A stretch of 64,000 nt of DNA, taken from UBA7434 sp042090785 (GTDB taxonomy: Bacteria; Pseudomonadota; Gammaproteobacteria; Pseudomonadales; UBA7434). Each line of letters starts with the position of its first letter. Within the stretch, counting starts at the first letter, position 1. The stretch covers positions 1 through 64,000 of the forward strand of contig JBELIP010000010.1 in NCBI GenBank assembly GCA_042090785.1, given 5' to 3'. Under the pieces are notes generated by a model. That model did not search any database. It was not told the origin of the DNA and saw only the letters and a list, made by a program, of their open reading frames with translations. Shown piece by piece: positions 56,483 through 64,000 of the stretch. The translations under genes and the position numbers were made by a program.

Positions 56483-56623
56483 TTATTGCGCTTGTGCAAG
56501 GTAAGCCGCCTCGAGCACCGTGACCCCGATCAAGTAGCGATTCAAGAGACTGCGCACAGCAGCTCCACATGCCTCCGGCACACTTTCACCTAGACCTTTG
56601 ACTAGACAAGCTAATGGACTGTT
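56483..56623 (-). pseudogene. Possible coding remnant between fimL and nhaB
   Basis: The minus strand has an open frame of about 45 codons ending at 56483 with a protein-like composition (VPEACGAAVRSLLNRYLIG, then VTVLEAAYLAQAQ). It has no ATG; the first GTG is internal. It may be the tail of a lost gene. I do not recognise the family. Confidence 0.25.
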
Positions 56624-56831
56624 TTTTTATATCGATTAAGACCATAACAGCCCCAAAACGGTTATAGACAGTCTATAATTCGTCCCTTCAGCGTTAAGAC
56701 AATTTAGCCGCTCAATTACACAAATCTATGCGTATCTACCGTGCCATGCTTTTAACTAATGTCATTTAACGTATTTAACCAATGCTATTTAACTTGCGTT
56801 ATTAACACCGCTATTTCGAAGGATTTATTTC
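56624..56831. promoter_or_regulatory. nhaB upstream region
   Basis: AT-rich DNA with imperfect repeats of taatg/atttaac (about 56758-56790) leading to the nhaB ribosome site GAAGGA at 56817-56822. No sodium-responsive regulator site was recognised. Confidence 0.35.
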
Positions 56832-58439
56832 ATGCAAAGCGTATCAACAGGCCAAGCCATCTACCGTAATTTTTTAGGCGACGCGCCAAACTGGTATAAG
56901 AATGCCATTATCCTTTTTTTAATTGCCAACCCCTTTCTATTAAATATTACTGGCTCGTTTATTATGGGCTGGATATTGATTTTACAATTTATCTTTACGC
57001 TTGCTATGGCACTAAAATGCTACCCGCTGCAAAGTGGCGGCTTGCTAGCTATGGAGGCCATCATTCTTGGCATGGCCAGCCCACAGGATGTCTACCACGA
57101 AATACAGCTCAACCTACCGGTTATCTTGCTATTGGTCTTTATGGTGGCCGGCATTTATTTTATGAAGGACCTACTGCTCTTCACCTTCACTAAGCTATTA
57201 ACTAAAGTGCGCTCCAAGGTTTGGCTCTCGCTATTATTTAGTTTTGTCGCTGCTTTTTTATCAGCGTTTCTCGATGCACTTACCGTTATTGCTGTAGTCA
57301 TTAGCGTTGCCGTTGGTTTTTATGCCATCTTTCAAAAAGTTGCATCCATAGAGGGTTATGAAGAATCTGAGCACAGCGATAGTAATAATGAAGATAACAA
57401 TATCCATCATTTACACCGTGAAGATTTAGATCAATTTCGTGGCTTTTTACGTGACCTGATGATGCATGCCGCTATTGGTACTGCACTCGGTGGCGTTTGC
57501 ACACAAGTCGGCGAGCCACAAAACTTAGTGATTGCTGCTCAATCGGACTGGCAGTTTATGGAGTTTTTCTGGCGCATGGCGCCGGTCACTATCCCGGTCT
57601 TAATAGCTGGATTATGTGTTGTAGTATTTCTCGAAAAATACCATTGGTTTGGATACGGCTGGCAACTGCCTGAATCCGTACGTAAAGTCCTGGTTGAGGA
57701 TGCCGAAGAACAAGATGCAAAACGTAGCCATCAAGATAAGATAGCACTAGTTATTCAAGCATTAGTGGCCTTATGGTTAATTGTTGGTTTAGCATTACAC
57801 TTGGCAGAAGTCGGCGTTATTGGCTTAACCGTTATTGTGTTAACAACAGCATTTAACGGCATTACTAGCGAGCATGCTTTAGGTAAAGCATTTGAAGAAG
57901 CCCTGCCCTTCACCTCATTACTCGTTGTGTTTTTTGCTATTGTTGCCGTTATCGAAAAACAAGGATTATTCACTGGCATTATCAATGGCGTTTTAGCTAT
58001 GGATAGAGACATGCAAGTGCCTATGTTTTATTTAGCTAACGGTATGCTATCGGCTATTAGCGATAATGTATTTGTTGGCACGGTGTATATCACTGAACTC
58101 AAACAAGCACTAACGAGCGGCACGATTGATCGCGCACAATACGATATGTTAGCCGTAGCAATAAATACGGGAACCAACATACCGTCGGTTGCCACACCAA
58201 ACGGCCAAGCCGCATTCTTGTTTTTGTTAACCTCTTCACTGGCACCACTTATACGCTTAGGTTATGGCACAATGGCTTATAAAGCACTGCCCTATACTAT
58301 AGTGCTCACTATTGTCGGCTTGTTAAGCGTGCACTTTATTTTGCCTGACGCCACAGCCTATATGATCCAAGAAGGCATTATCTCTAACTTACATCTTTCT
58401 GAGCTCCCAACCGATATTGGCAGCTCGGGACATCACTAA
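56832..58439 (+). CDS. nhaB: Na+/H+ antiporter NhaB
   Basis: NhaB expels Na+ in exchange for protons at the inner membrane. The 535-residue protein has about twelve membrane segments and matches the family from the start (GDAPNWYKNAIILFL) through FLDALTVIAVVI, GGVCTQVGEPQNLVIAAQ, the long hydrophilic loop near 180-205 and SDNVFVGTVYI, to NTGTNIPSVATPNGQAAFLF. A good ribosome site precedes the ATG. It lies beside fimL as in Pseudomonas, in divergent orientation. Confidence 0.97.
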   Translation: MQSVSTGQAIYRNFLGDAPNWYKNAIILFLIANPFLLNITGSFIMGWILILQFIFTLAMALKCYPLQSGGLLAMEAIILGMASPQDVYHEIQLNLPVILLLVFMVAGIYFMKDLLLFTFTKLLTKVRSKVWLSLLFSFVAAFLSAFLDALTVIAVVISVAVGFYAIFQKVASIEGYEESEHSDSNNEDNNIHHLHREDLDQFRGFLRDLMMHAAIGTALGGVCTQVGEPQNLVIAAQSDWQFMEFFWRMAPVTIPVLIAGLCVVVFLEKYHWFGYGWQLPESVRKVLVEDAEEQDAKRSHQDKIALVIQALVALWLIVGLALHLAEVGVIGLTVIVLTTAFNGITSEHALGKAFEEALPFTSLLVVFFAIVAVIEKQGLFTGIINGVLAMDRDMQVPMFYLANGMLSAISDNVFVGTVYITELKQALTSGTIDRAQYDMLAVAINTGTNIPSVATPNGQAAFLFLLTSSLAPLIRLGYGTMAYKALPYTIVLTIVGLLSVHFILPDATAYMIQEGIISNLHLSELPTDIGSSGHH

Positions 58440-58486
58440 ACCAACAAGCTATTAATAAAATAATAATTTAGCTCAGCATATATATT

Positions 58487-59359
58487 GTGAAAACGCTTTT
58501 AGTCACATCACTATTAAAATTCATAGGCCTCATGCCATTGTCAGTTGCACGCGCAATTGCCCGTGGCATTGCCCACTTATTATCGTTGAGCAATAACAAA
58601 ATTTATCGACTCACCCGCATTAATATTGCGCTCACTCAACCGCAGCTTAGCGATAAAGAATTAAATAGCATTAGCAAAGACAGCGTTGCAAGTACAGTGA
58701 TTAACGCATTTGAAATGCCCATTATCTGGCAGCGTGAAAATAACTGGGTAGACAAAAAAACTCAAACTATAGAGGGTGCCGCCAACTTAAGCGCAGCCAT
58801 CGCCGAGCAAAAAGGCGTCATTATTATTGCTCCGCATATTGGCAATTGGGAAGTACTCGGTCGACATTTACCCAGCTACGCTTCAACCACTAGCCTTTAT
58901 CAACCCCCTAAAATAACCGCTTTAGAAAACATTGTTAAAAAGGGCCGTGAGCTTTCAGGCGCTACGCTCGTCCCAACCAATCAACGTGGAGTAGCCGCAT
59001 TATTAAAAGCGCTACGACGTGGAGAAATAACCACTATTTTGCCCGATCAAGTGCCACAAAAGAATTCTGGCACTTTCGCCCCCTTTTACGGCATATCGGC
59101 TTACACCATGACACTGGTTTATAATTTAATTCAAAAGACAGGTTGTCGCGCAGTGCTCGGTTACGCATTGCGCGTTCCCGGTGGCTTTAAGGTAGTATAT
59201 TGTGAGGCGCCAACGGCTATTTATAGTGCTGACCAAGATGTGTCTATAGCGGCTTTAAATACCATGGTAGAAACAGCCATTAATGACGATATTGCGCAAT
59301 ATCAATGGGCTTATAAGCGCTTTAAAGTTCAACCCGAAGGCGTGAAAAAACCTTATTAG
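58487..59359 (+). CDS. Lysophospholipid/lipid A acyltransferase (LpxL/HtrB family)
   Basis: The 290-residue protein has the family core: an N-terminal membrane-anchoring helix, the catalytic HxxxxE-type motif in IAPHIGNWEVLGRHL, then LLKALRRGEITTILPDQVP and the C-terminal YQWAYKRFK. It transfers acyl chains in lipid A or a related lipid at the inner membrane. Which LpxL/LpxM position it acts on cannot be told. The start is GTG at 58487 without a strong ribosome site, 47 bp after nhaB. Confidence 0.9.
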   Translation: MKTLLVTSLLKFIGLMPLSVARAIARGIAHLLSLSNNKIYRLTRINIALTQPQLSDKELNSISKDSVASTVINAFEMPIIWQRENNWVDKKTQTIEGAANLSAAIAEQKGVIIIAPHIGNWEVLGRHLPSYASTTSLYQPPKITALENIVKKGRELSGATLVPTNQRGVAALLKALRRGEITTILPDQVPQKNSGTFAPFYGISAYTMTLVYNLIQKTGCRAVLGYALRVPGGFKVVYCEAPTAIYSADQDVSIAALNTMVETAINDDIAQYQWAYKRFKVQPEGVKKPY

Positions 59360-59405
59360 CCCGTTATCTTAAAATAATTATGTGTACCTGCGGCCATACC
59401 GTTGG

Positions 59406-60137
59406 CTATACCTCAGGCGTTTTTAACCAAAGACATTGCCCATCACTTTTTTTATCGATAGTTGCAAGTAACGCCTCATGCGCTGCTAGCTCTTGCGCGT
59501 TGGCGGCAATAACCGGTAGCTTTTGGCGACCAGTGTCTAACCGAACCAGTCCTGTTTGATGGTTCTCTTCTTGAGTTCCAGCCTCGGCCTCACCGCCTAA
59601 ATATAAAGACGTTTGGCCACCTGTCATCATTAAATAAACGTCAGCTAAAATCTCAGCATCAAGTAGTGCACCATGCAACTCTCGCTTAGCATTATCGACG
59701 GCATAACGCTTACATAATGCATCCAAATTATTTTTCTGGCCTGGGTGTTTTTTGCGGGCCAGCACCAAGCTATCTATGACGCCACAAATACTGCTGGTTT
59801 TTTTAACCTTACTACCCGCCAGCTTTAATTCATGATCAATAAAACCAATATCAAACGGGGCGTTATGAATAATTAATTCAGCGCCATCAATAAAAGCTAA
59901 AAAATCATCAACAACATTCGCAAACAAGGGCTTGTCTGCTAAAAATTCGTTGCTAATACCGTGGACTTCTAACGCGCCCTGATCAATCTCGCGCTCTGGC
60001 TGAATATACTGATGGTAGTGCTTACCCGTTAAGCGGCGATTAACTAACTCAACACAGCCAATTTCAATAATTCTATGGCCCTGCGACGGCTCTAAACCGG
60101 TAGTTTCTGTATCAAGTACAACTTGTCGTGTCGCCAT
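59406..60137 (-). CDS. dnaQ: DNA polymerase III epsilon subunit (3'-5' proofreading exonuclease)
   Basis: The 243-residue protein has the DEDDh exonuclease motifs: Exo I with D9 and E11 in VLDTETTGLEP, Exo II in LIIHNAPFDIGFIDHEL, and Exo III in RELHGALLDAEILADVYL with the catalytic His. The C-terminal tail binding the alpha subunit contains the usual linker. It lies 40 bp downstream of rnhA on the same strand, whereas in E. coli the two genes are divergent. The order matches Pseudomonas. Confidence 0.97.
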   Translation of the reverse strand: MATRQVVLDTETTGLEPSQGHRIIEIGCVELVNRRLTGKHYHQYIQPEREIDQGALEVHGISNEFLADKPLFANVVDDFLAFIDGAELIIHNAPFDIGFIDHELKLAGSKVKKTSSICGVIDSLVLARKKHPGQKNNLDALCKRYAVDNAKRELHGALLDAEILADVYLMMTGGQTSLYLGGEAEAGTQEENHQTGLVRLDTGRQKLPVIAANAQELAAHEALLATIDKKSDGQCLWLKTPEV

Positions 60138-60177
60138 GGGTTACTGCCTTTTGATGAATGCTATTGAATAAGGTTTA

Positions 60178-60612
60178 TTATATTTTCTCTATACCTAGAT
60201 TTGCCAACTCATCAGCAATTTCATTTTCAGCATGCCCCGAGTGACCTTTAACCCACTGCCACTCAATGCTATGCCGTTGGGATTGATCATCTAACTCGCG
60301 CCAAAGGTCGGCATTTTTAACCGGCTTTTTTGCTGCTGTCCGCCAGCCATTGCGCTTCCAATTAGCTATCCACTCAGTTATGCCTTTTCGCACATACTGT
60401 GAATCGGTAACGAGCACAACAGTAGAAGCCGCTTCTAACAATCGCAAACCCTCTATGGCTGCACGCAGCTCCATACGGTTGTTAGTCGTCTCGCGCTCAC
60501 CACCACAGTGGCGATGATCTTCGCCATCAATACGCATTAGTACGCCCCAACCTCCAGGACCAGGATTACCTTTACACGCGCCATCGGTATACAACTCTAT
60601 TGCCACACTCAT
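60178..60612 (-). CDS. rnhA: Ribonuclease HI
   Basis: RNase HI removes RNA from RNA-DNA hybrids. The 144-residue enzyme keeps the four acidic residues D10, E48, D70 and D134 and H124 at the same numbers as the E. coli protein, with YTDGACKGNPGPGGWG at the start and GHSGHAENEIADELA at the end. It is part of a methyltransferase-rnhA-dnaQ group. Confidence 0.98.
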   Translation of the reverse strand: MSVAIELYTDGACKGNPGPGGWGVLMRIDGEDHRHCGGERETTNNRMELRAAIEGLRLLEAASTVVLVTDSQYVRKGITEWIANWKRNGWRTAAKKPVKNADLWRELDDQSQRHSIEWQWVKGHSGHAENEIADELANLGIEKI

Positions 60613-60744
60613 TACCCTGTCAGTTTATTTGCGATGAATAAGCTTAAATTATAAATATAAGCCCTTATAAGAGAGCCCTTTTAAAAGCCCAGCTATTCTG
60701 GTGGTTGACCGATATAATTTCAAGACCCATACAAACTTAAATGA

Positions 60745-61515
60745 TTAATGTCGGTGATGCAGGCCTGTAGTCCGTGGCGTTTTAATACGTCCCATCCAAT
60801 ACTGGCGAATAAAGTTAACCGGAAAGCTTCGCTTTTTAGCAATCACCACATAAAACAGACCGAACGGCAAACAACAACGCTCGCCGAAATGCTCAAGCCC
60901 TTGCAAACGCTCAAGAACCGGTTGGCTATTAATGGGCGGTCGATAAAAGTACGATTGCTGATGAACCACATTATAGTTCAACACCGATAACCAATCGGTT
61001 AATCGGCTTTGCCGAATAGCAGTATGCCCCATAGCTAAGCCCTTACCCCATTGCGCATATCGCTGATACAACGGCCAAATACTCATAGGATTAAACCCCA
61101 CCACTAACATATGGCCACCCGCTGTTAGCGTTCGATCGGTTTCACGCAACAGTTGGTGGGGGTCGGTAGAAAACTCTAGGGTATGATGCAATAACGCAAT
61201 ATCAATACAATCGGTGGCAATGGGAAAAGATTGATAATCTGCGCAAATACTATCGCGCGACTCGCCGTTAAAACTGGGGGCAAAACCCAACTGAATATAT
61301 TGGCCGACGTTAGCGGCTTGAGAAAGCGGCTTAGCTTTTTGCACGCTTAACTGAAGCAAATTACAACCAACAAGGCTAGGCAGATGGCTATCGACTACCG
61401 CTGCTTCACTTGCCAGTAGCGCCTCGCCTAACGCAGTAGTTAAAAAGTCTTTAAAATCATTCATTGCCGCCGACATGGGTAACGAGGGCTTTACTGTTTT
61501 TTCCCCATCATGCAT
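60745..61515 (-). CDS. Class I SAM-dependent methyltransferase (type 11)
   Basis: The 256-residue protein belongs to the methyltransferase family that lies between gloB and rnhA in pseudomonads. The methyltransferase-11 traits are ALLHHTLEFSTDPHQLLRET and LTAGGHMLVVGFNPMSIWPL. The glycine-rich SAM loop is weak (VGCNLLQLS). The C-terminus is basic and rich in His. The substrate is unknown. It is divergent from gloB with an 82-bp spacer. Confidence 0.88.
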   Translation of the reverse strand: MHDGEKTVKPSLPMSAAMNDFKDFLTTALGEALLASEAAVVDSHLPSLVGCNLLQLSVQKAKPLSQAANVGQYIQLGFAPSFNGESRDSICADYQSFPIATDCIDIALLHHTLEFSTDPHQLLRETDRTLTAGGHMLVVGFNPMSIWPLYQRYAQWGKGLAMGHTAIRQSRLTDWLSVLNYNVVHQQSYFYRPPINSQPVLERLQGLEHFGERCCLPFGLFYVVIAKKRSFPVNFIRQYWMGRIKTPRTTGLHHRH

Positions 61516-61597
61516 ATGACTTCGCTCGGTTTAAGGTAAACTATAAGCACAAAATAAAGTAGACTATACATCAATATATTAATCAGCCGAAAAACGA

Positions 61598-62407
61598 ATG
61601 ACAACAAAAACAACGAACTCAACTAGTGAGTTTTGTATTACTCGCATACCTGCATTTAGCGATAATTATTTGTGGCTAATTGATAACGGCGTATCCGCTA
61701 TAGCCATTGATCCCGGTGATGCCCAGCCCATCATCGCTGAACTCGCTGCCAAACAACTCCGCCTTGATTACATATTAACCACCCACCATCACGCTGATCA
61801 TATTGGTGGCGTCGCTGAATTACAAAAACGCTTTAATGTACAAGTCATTGGCCCAGACAGCTCTCATATTCCGCAAGTCACTCGCACCGTCACTGACGGC
61901 GAGCAAATTGAGCTGCTGGGCTTAGTCATTGATGTTATTGCGGTGCCCGGCCATACGCTTGATCATATGGCTTACTTTATTGCCAACCCTAACCCACTTA
62001 ACGGGCCGCAACTGTTTTGTGGCGACACTTTATTTGCCGGTGGCTGTGGACGCTTATTTGAAGGCAGTCCTGCGCAAATGCGTCATTCACTGAGCAAACT
62101 TAAGCAGCTGCCTAATGAAACCCGCATTCACTGCGCGCATGAATATACGCAAGCCAACCTAAACTTTGCATTGGCCGTAGAGCCGAACAACGCCGATTTA
62201 ATTCAGCGTATTATCAGCGTTAATTTACTGCGTAAAAACCAGCAGGCTACAGTCCCCTGTGAACTCGCTGAGGAACTCGCAACCAATCCGTTCTTGCGTT
62301 ACGATAAGCCCAGCGTTATTGCAGCAGCAGCTAATCGCTTACAGCAATCGTCATTAAGCGCTGACGAAGTATTTGCGACTATTCGACAGTGGAAAGATAA
62401 CTTTTAA
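61598..62407 (+). CDS. gloB: Hydroxyacylglutathione hydrolase (glyoxalase II)
   Basis: GloB hydrolyses S-lactoylglutathione to lactate and glutathione, the second step of methylglyoxal detoxification. The 269-residue metallo-beta-lactamase-fold enzyme has PAFSDNYLWLID, the metal motif TTHHHADHIGG, VPGHTLDHMAY, FCGDTLFAGGCGRLFEG and HCAHEYTQANLNFA. The C-terminal glutathione-binding helices end with NPFLRYD. The length is slightly above the E. coli enzyme. Confidence 0.97.
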   Translation: MTTKTTNSTSEFCITRIPAFSDNYLWLIDNGVSAIAIDPGDAQPIIAELAAKQLRLDYILTTHHHADHIGGVAELQKRFNVQVIGPDSSHIPQVTRTVTDGEQIELLGLVIDVIAVPGHTLDHMAYFIANPNPLNGPQLFCGDTLFAGGCGRLFEGSPAQMRHSLSKLKQLPNETRIHCAHEYTQANLNFALAVEPNNADLIQRIISVNLLRKNQQATVPCELAEELATNPFLRYDKPSVIAAAANRLQQSSLSADEVFATIRQWKDNF

Positions 62408-62446
62408 AGCGTCATTGATTAACCGAATTGAAGAGCCCCTACGTTT

Positions 62447-64000
62447 ATGTTGCCAACAACTATTATTAAGATGCACTGCTATCCCTTCGCCTTAATACTC
62501 GCCTCAGTGCTACTTAGCAGCTGCCAGTTAATTCAGCCCCCCAAAAAAAGTTATGCCGACCAGCTATTTGCTAGCCAGAACGCCGCACAATTAAAACAAC
62601 AATGCAGCAAAAATACGGCTTATCTTCAACAACAATTTATCAATCTTGAAAACAGCTTAAGCCTTTCAAGTAAGCTATCGTTTTTAACCGCATTAGACAA
62701 TTTTTATATTGAGCTTGAAAACACCTATAGCGTTGCTCAGCTTTATACTAACATCCATCCCAATGCTGATATTCGTAGCAGTGCCAGCGAATGCCAAGAA
62801 ACCATTAACAGCCTAGTCACCGATGTCAGCTTATCGCAGGCCATCTACCAACAACTGCAACAAATCGACAGCAGTAACAGCGATACCATTACACAGCGTT
62901 ATCATAAAAAATTACTCACCGACTTTACCCGCTCTGGCGTTGATAAAGACCAGCAGCAACGTGAAAAACTGCGACAATTGCACATTGATATAGCCAATTT
63001 AGGTCAGCAATTTTCTAAGAATATTCGCGAAGATGTACGCCATATTACTATCGATAATATCGAACAGCTCAACGGCCTGCCACAAGACTATATAAACAGC
63101 CTAGACAAAAACGCCAATGGCCAATGGCTTATTACCACAGATTACCCAAGTATTTTTCCGTTTTTACGTTATGCCCAAGACGACGCCAAGCGCTTAGCCA
63201 TTTATACACTTTTTCTAAATCGAGGCTATCCCGACAACGAAGCATTGCTAAAACAAATCATTAGCAAGCGTCACCAACTCGCTACCTCTTTAGCTTATGA
63301 CAACTATGCCGATTATGTTACCGAGGTCGCGATGATAGGCACTGCCGATAACGCCGCAGTATTTATTGACCGCATAGCTGCGTTAGCCAAACCACGTTCA
63401 CAGCGCGACTATAAACAGTTGTTAGGCCAACTGCAGACGACAGACCCAACTGCAAGCAAAGTGGGTAGCTGGCAAAAATCTTTTTTACAAGAACAAGTAA
63501 AAAAACAGCAGTATCAATACGACGCCAAAGCCGTTCGCGAATACTTTGCCTACGACAATGTTAAACAAGGTATTTTTGCGTTAGCCGGTCAATTATTTGA
63601 TGTCGAAATTATTCCTTGGCAAACCGACGTCTGGCACCCGGCAGTTAGCGCCCATGAACTGCGAACCACTAGCGGCAAAACACTCGGCTATTTTTATCTT
63701 GATATGCACCCGCGCGAGGGCAAATACAAGCACGCTGCACACTTTGGTATAAAAACAGGAGTGCTCAACAAACAGCTGCCCGTTTCTGCACTTATCTGTA
63801 ATTTTCCTGGCGAAGATAAACAGCTTGATAAAAACGGTCAGCGTATCAATCGCGGTTTAATGGAACACAACCAAGTTGAAACCTTTTTACATGAGTTTGG
63901 GCATTTAATGCATAGCTTAATTGGCGGACACCAACCTTGGAGTGGTTTATCCGGTATTGCTACTGAGCGTGATTTTGTCGAAGCACCCTCACAGCTACTC
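62447..64000 (+). CDS. M3-family zinc metallopeptidase, lipoprotein (3' end outside window)
   Basis: The frame is open from ATG 62447 to the window end, 518 codons. The N-terminus has a lipoprotein signal with lipobox LLSSC (Cys-25 region), so it should be anchored in the outer or inner membrane. The body matches oligopeptidase A/thimet-type M3 peptidases: FNxxGYPDNEALLKQII-like segments, LGYFYLDMHPREGKYKHAA, and the zinc motif HEFGH starting at residue 482, followed by FVEAPSQLL. It should cleave small peptides in the periplasm. In Pseudomonas mltD takes this place after gloB. About a quarter of the protein is expected beyond the window. Confidence 0.92.
   Translation, partial: MLPTTIIKMHCYPFALILASVLLSSCQLIQPPKKSYADQLFASQNAAQLKQQCSKNTAYLQQQFINLENSLSLSSKLSFLTALDNFYIELENTYSVAQLYTNIHPNADIRSSASECQETINSLVTDVSLSQAIYQQLQQIDSSNSDTITQRYHKKLLTDFTRSGVDKDQQQREKLRQLHIDIANLGQQFSKNIREDVRHITIDNIEQLNGLPQDYINSLDKNANGQWLITTDYPSIFPFLRYAQDDAKRLAIYTLFLNRGYPDNEALLKQIISKRHQLATSLAYDNYADYVTEVAMIGTADNAAVFIDRIAALAKPRSQRDYKQLLGQLQTTDPTASKVGSWQKSFLQEQVKKQQYQYDAKAVREYFAYDNVKQGIFALAGQLFDVEIIPWQTDVWHPAVSAHELRTTSGKTLGYFYLDMHPREGKYKHAAHFGIKTGVLNKQLPVSALICNFPGEDKQLDKNGQRINRGLMEHNQVETFLHEFGHLMHSLIGGHQPWSGLSGIATERDFVEAPSQLL

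Overview
The window looks like a chromosomal segment of a marine gammaproteobacterium related to the Pseudomonadales/Cellvibrionales group. This is inferred from gene order and from the moderate, roughly mid-40s percent G+C. Several blocks keep the order known from Pseudomonas: dusA-tal-(STAS/PP2C regulators)-mlaA, lexA-(two small genes)-topA, and gloB-methyltransferase-rnhA-dnaQ with nhaB-fimL. TonB-dependent transport, a BCCT osmolyte carrier and NhaB fit a saline habitat. I see no prophage, CRISPR array, insertion sequence, rRNA or tRNA. Two runs of exactly 100 N (38051-38150 and 56239-56338) are assembly gaps, and both lie inside short in-frame tandem repeats.

Layout. 1-1960: 5' part of tmcA and a small outer-membrane barrel. 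2114-9476: TPR-sulfotransferase, TonB-dependent receptor, then a divergent BCCT transporter coupled to a MarR regulator, and a GFA-family protein. 9607-13606: an alanine-rich exported protein and an operon of an outer-membrane barrel with an OmpR-type response regulator and histidine kinase. 13727-17154: fadH, then a rearrangement scar holding the 3' end of liuB, a complete liuC and the 5' end of a molybdopterin oxidoreductase gene. 17327-22528: dusA, tal, a TerB-like gene, a STAS/PP2C regulatory pair and mlaA. 22612-24656: a bufferin-type (HvfABC) copper-peptide operon with a five-fold EGKCG precursor. 25153-33237: an alpha/beta hydrolase lacking the nucleophilic serine, hrpA, fadD and a divergent MaoC hydratase. 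33279-35764: H-NOX plus PAS-GGDEF-EAL, a nitric oxide to cyclic-di-GMP module. 36126-43968: DUF1415, mnmC (gapped), glutamine cyclotransferase, yjdM, an M16 protease and a flavodoxin-like protein. 44024-49216: small zinc-ribbon membrane protein, lexA with a clear SOS box, two conserved small proteins and topA. 49679-54075: slt, tatD, a glutaredoxin-like protein and sohB. 54333-59359: fimL (gapped), nhaB and a lipid A-type acyltransferase. 59406-64000: dnaQ, rnhA, a methyltransferase, gloB and the start of an M3 lipoprotein peptidase.

Most genes are housekeeping. The points that stand out are: (i) the bufferin operon with an internal terminator between precursor and maturation genes; (ii) the two-sided deletion scar around liuC; (iii) repeated in-frame microsatellites placed in linkers of TmcA, MnmC, FimL and HrpA, which also broke the assembly; (iv) the H-NOX/c-di-GMP pair; (v) the TonB receptor/TPR-sulfotransferase pair; and (vi) an alanine-rich exported helical protein of unknown role.
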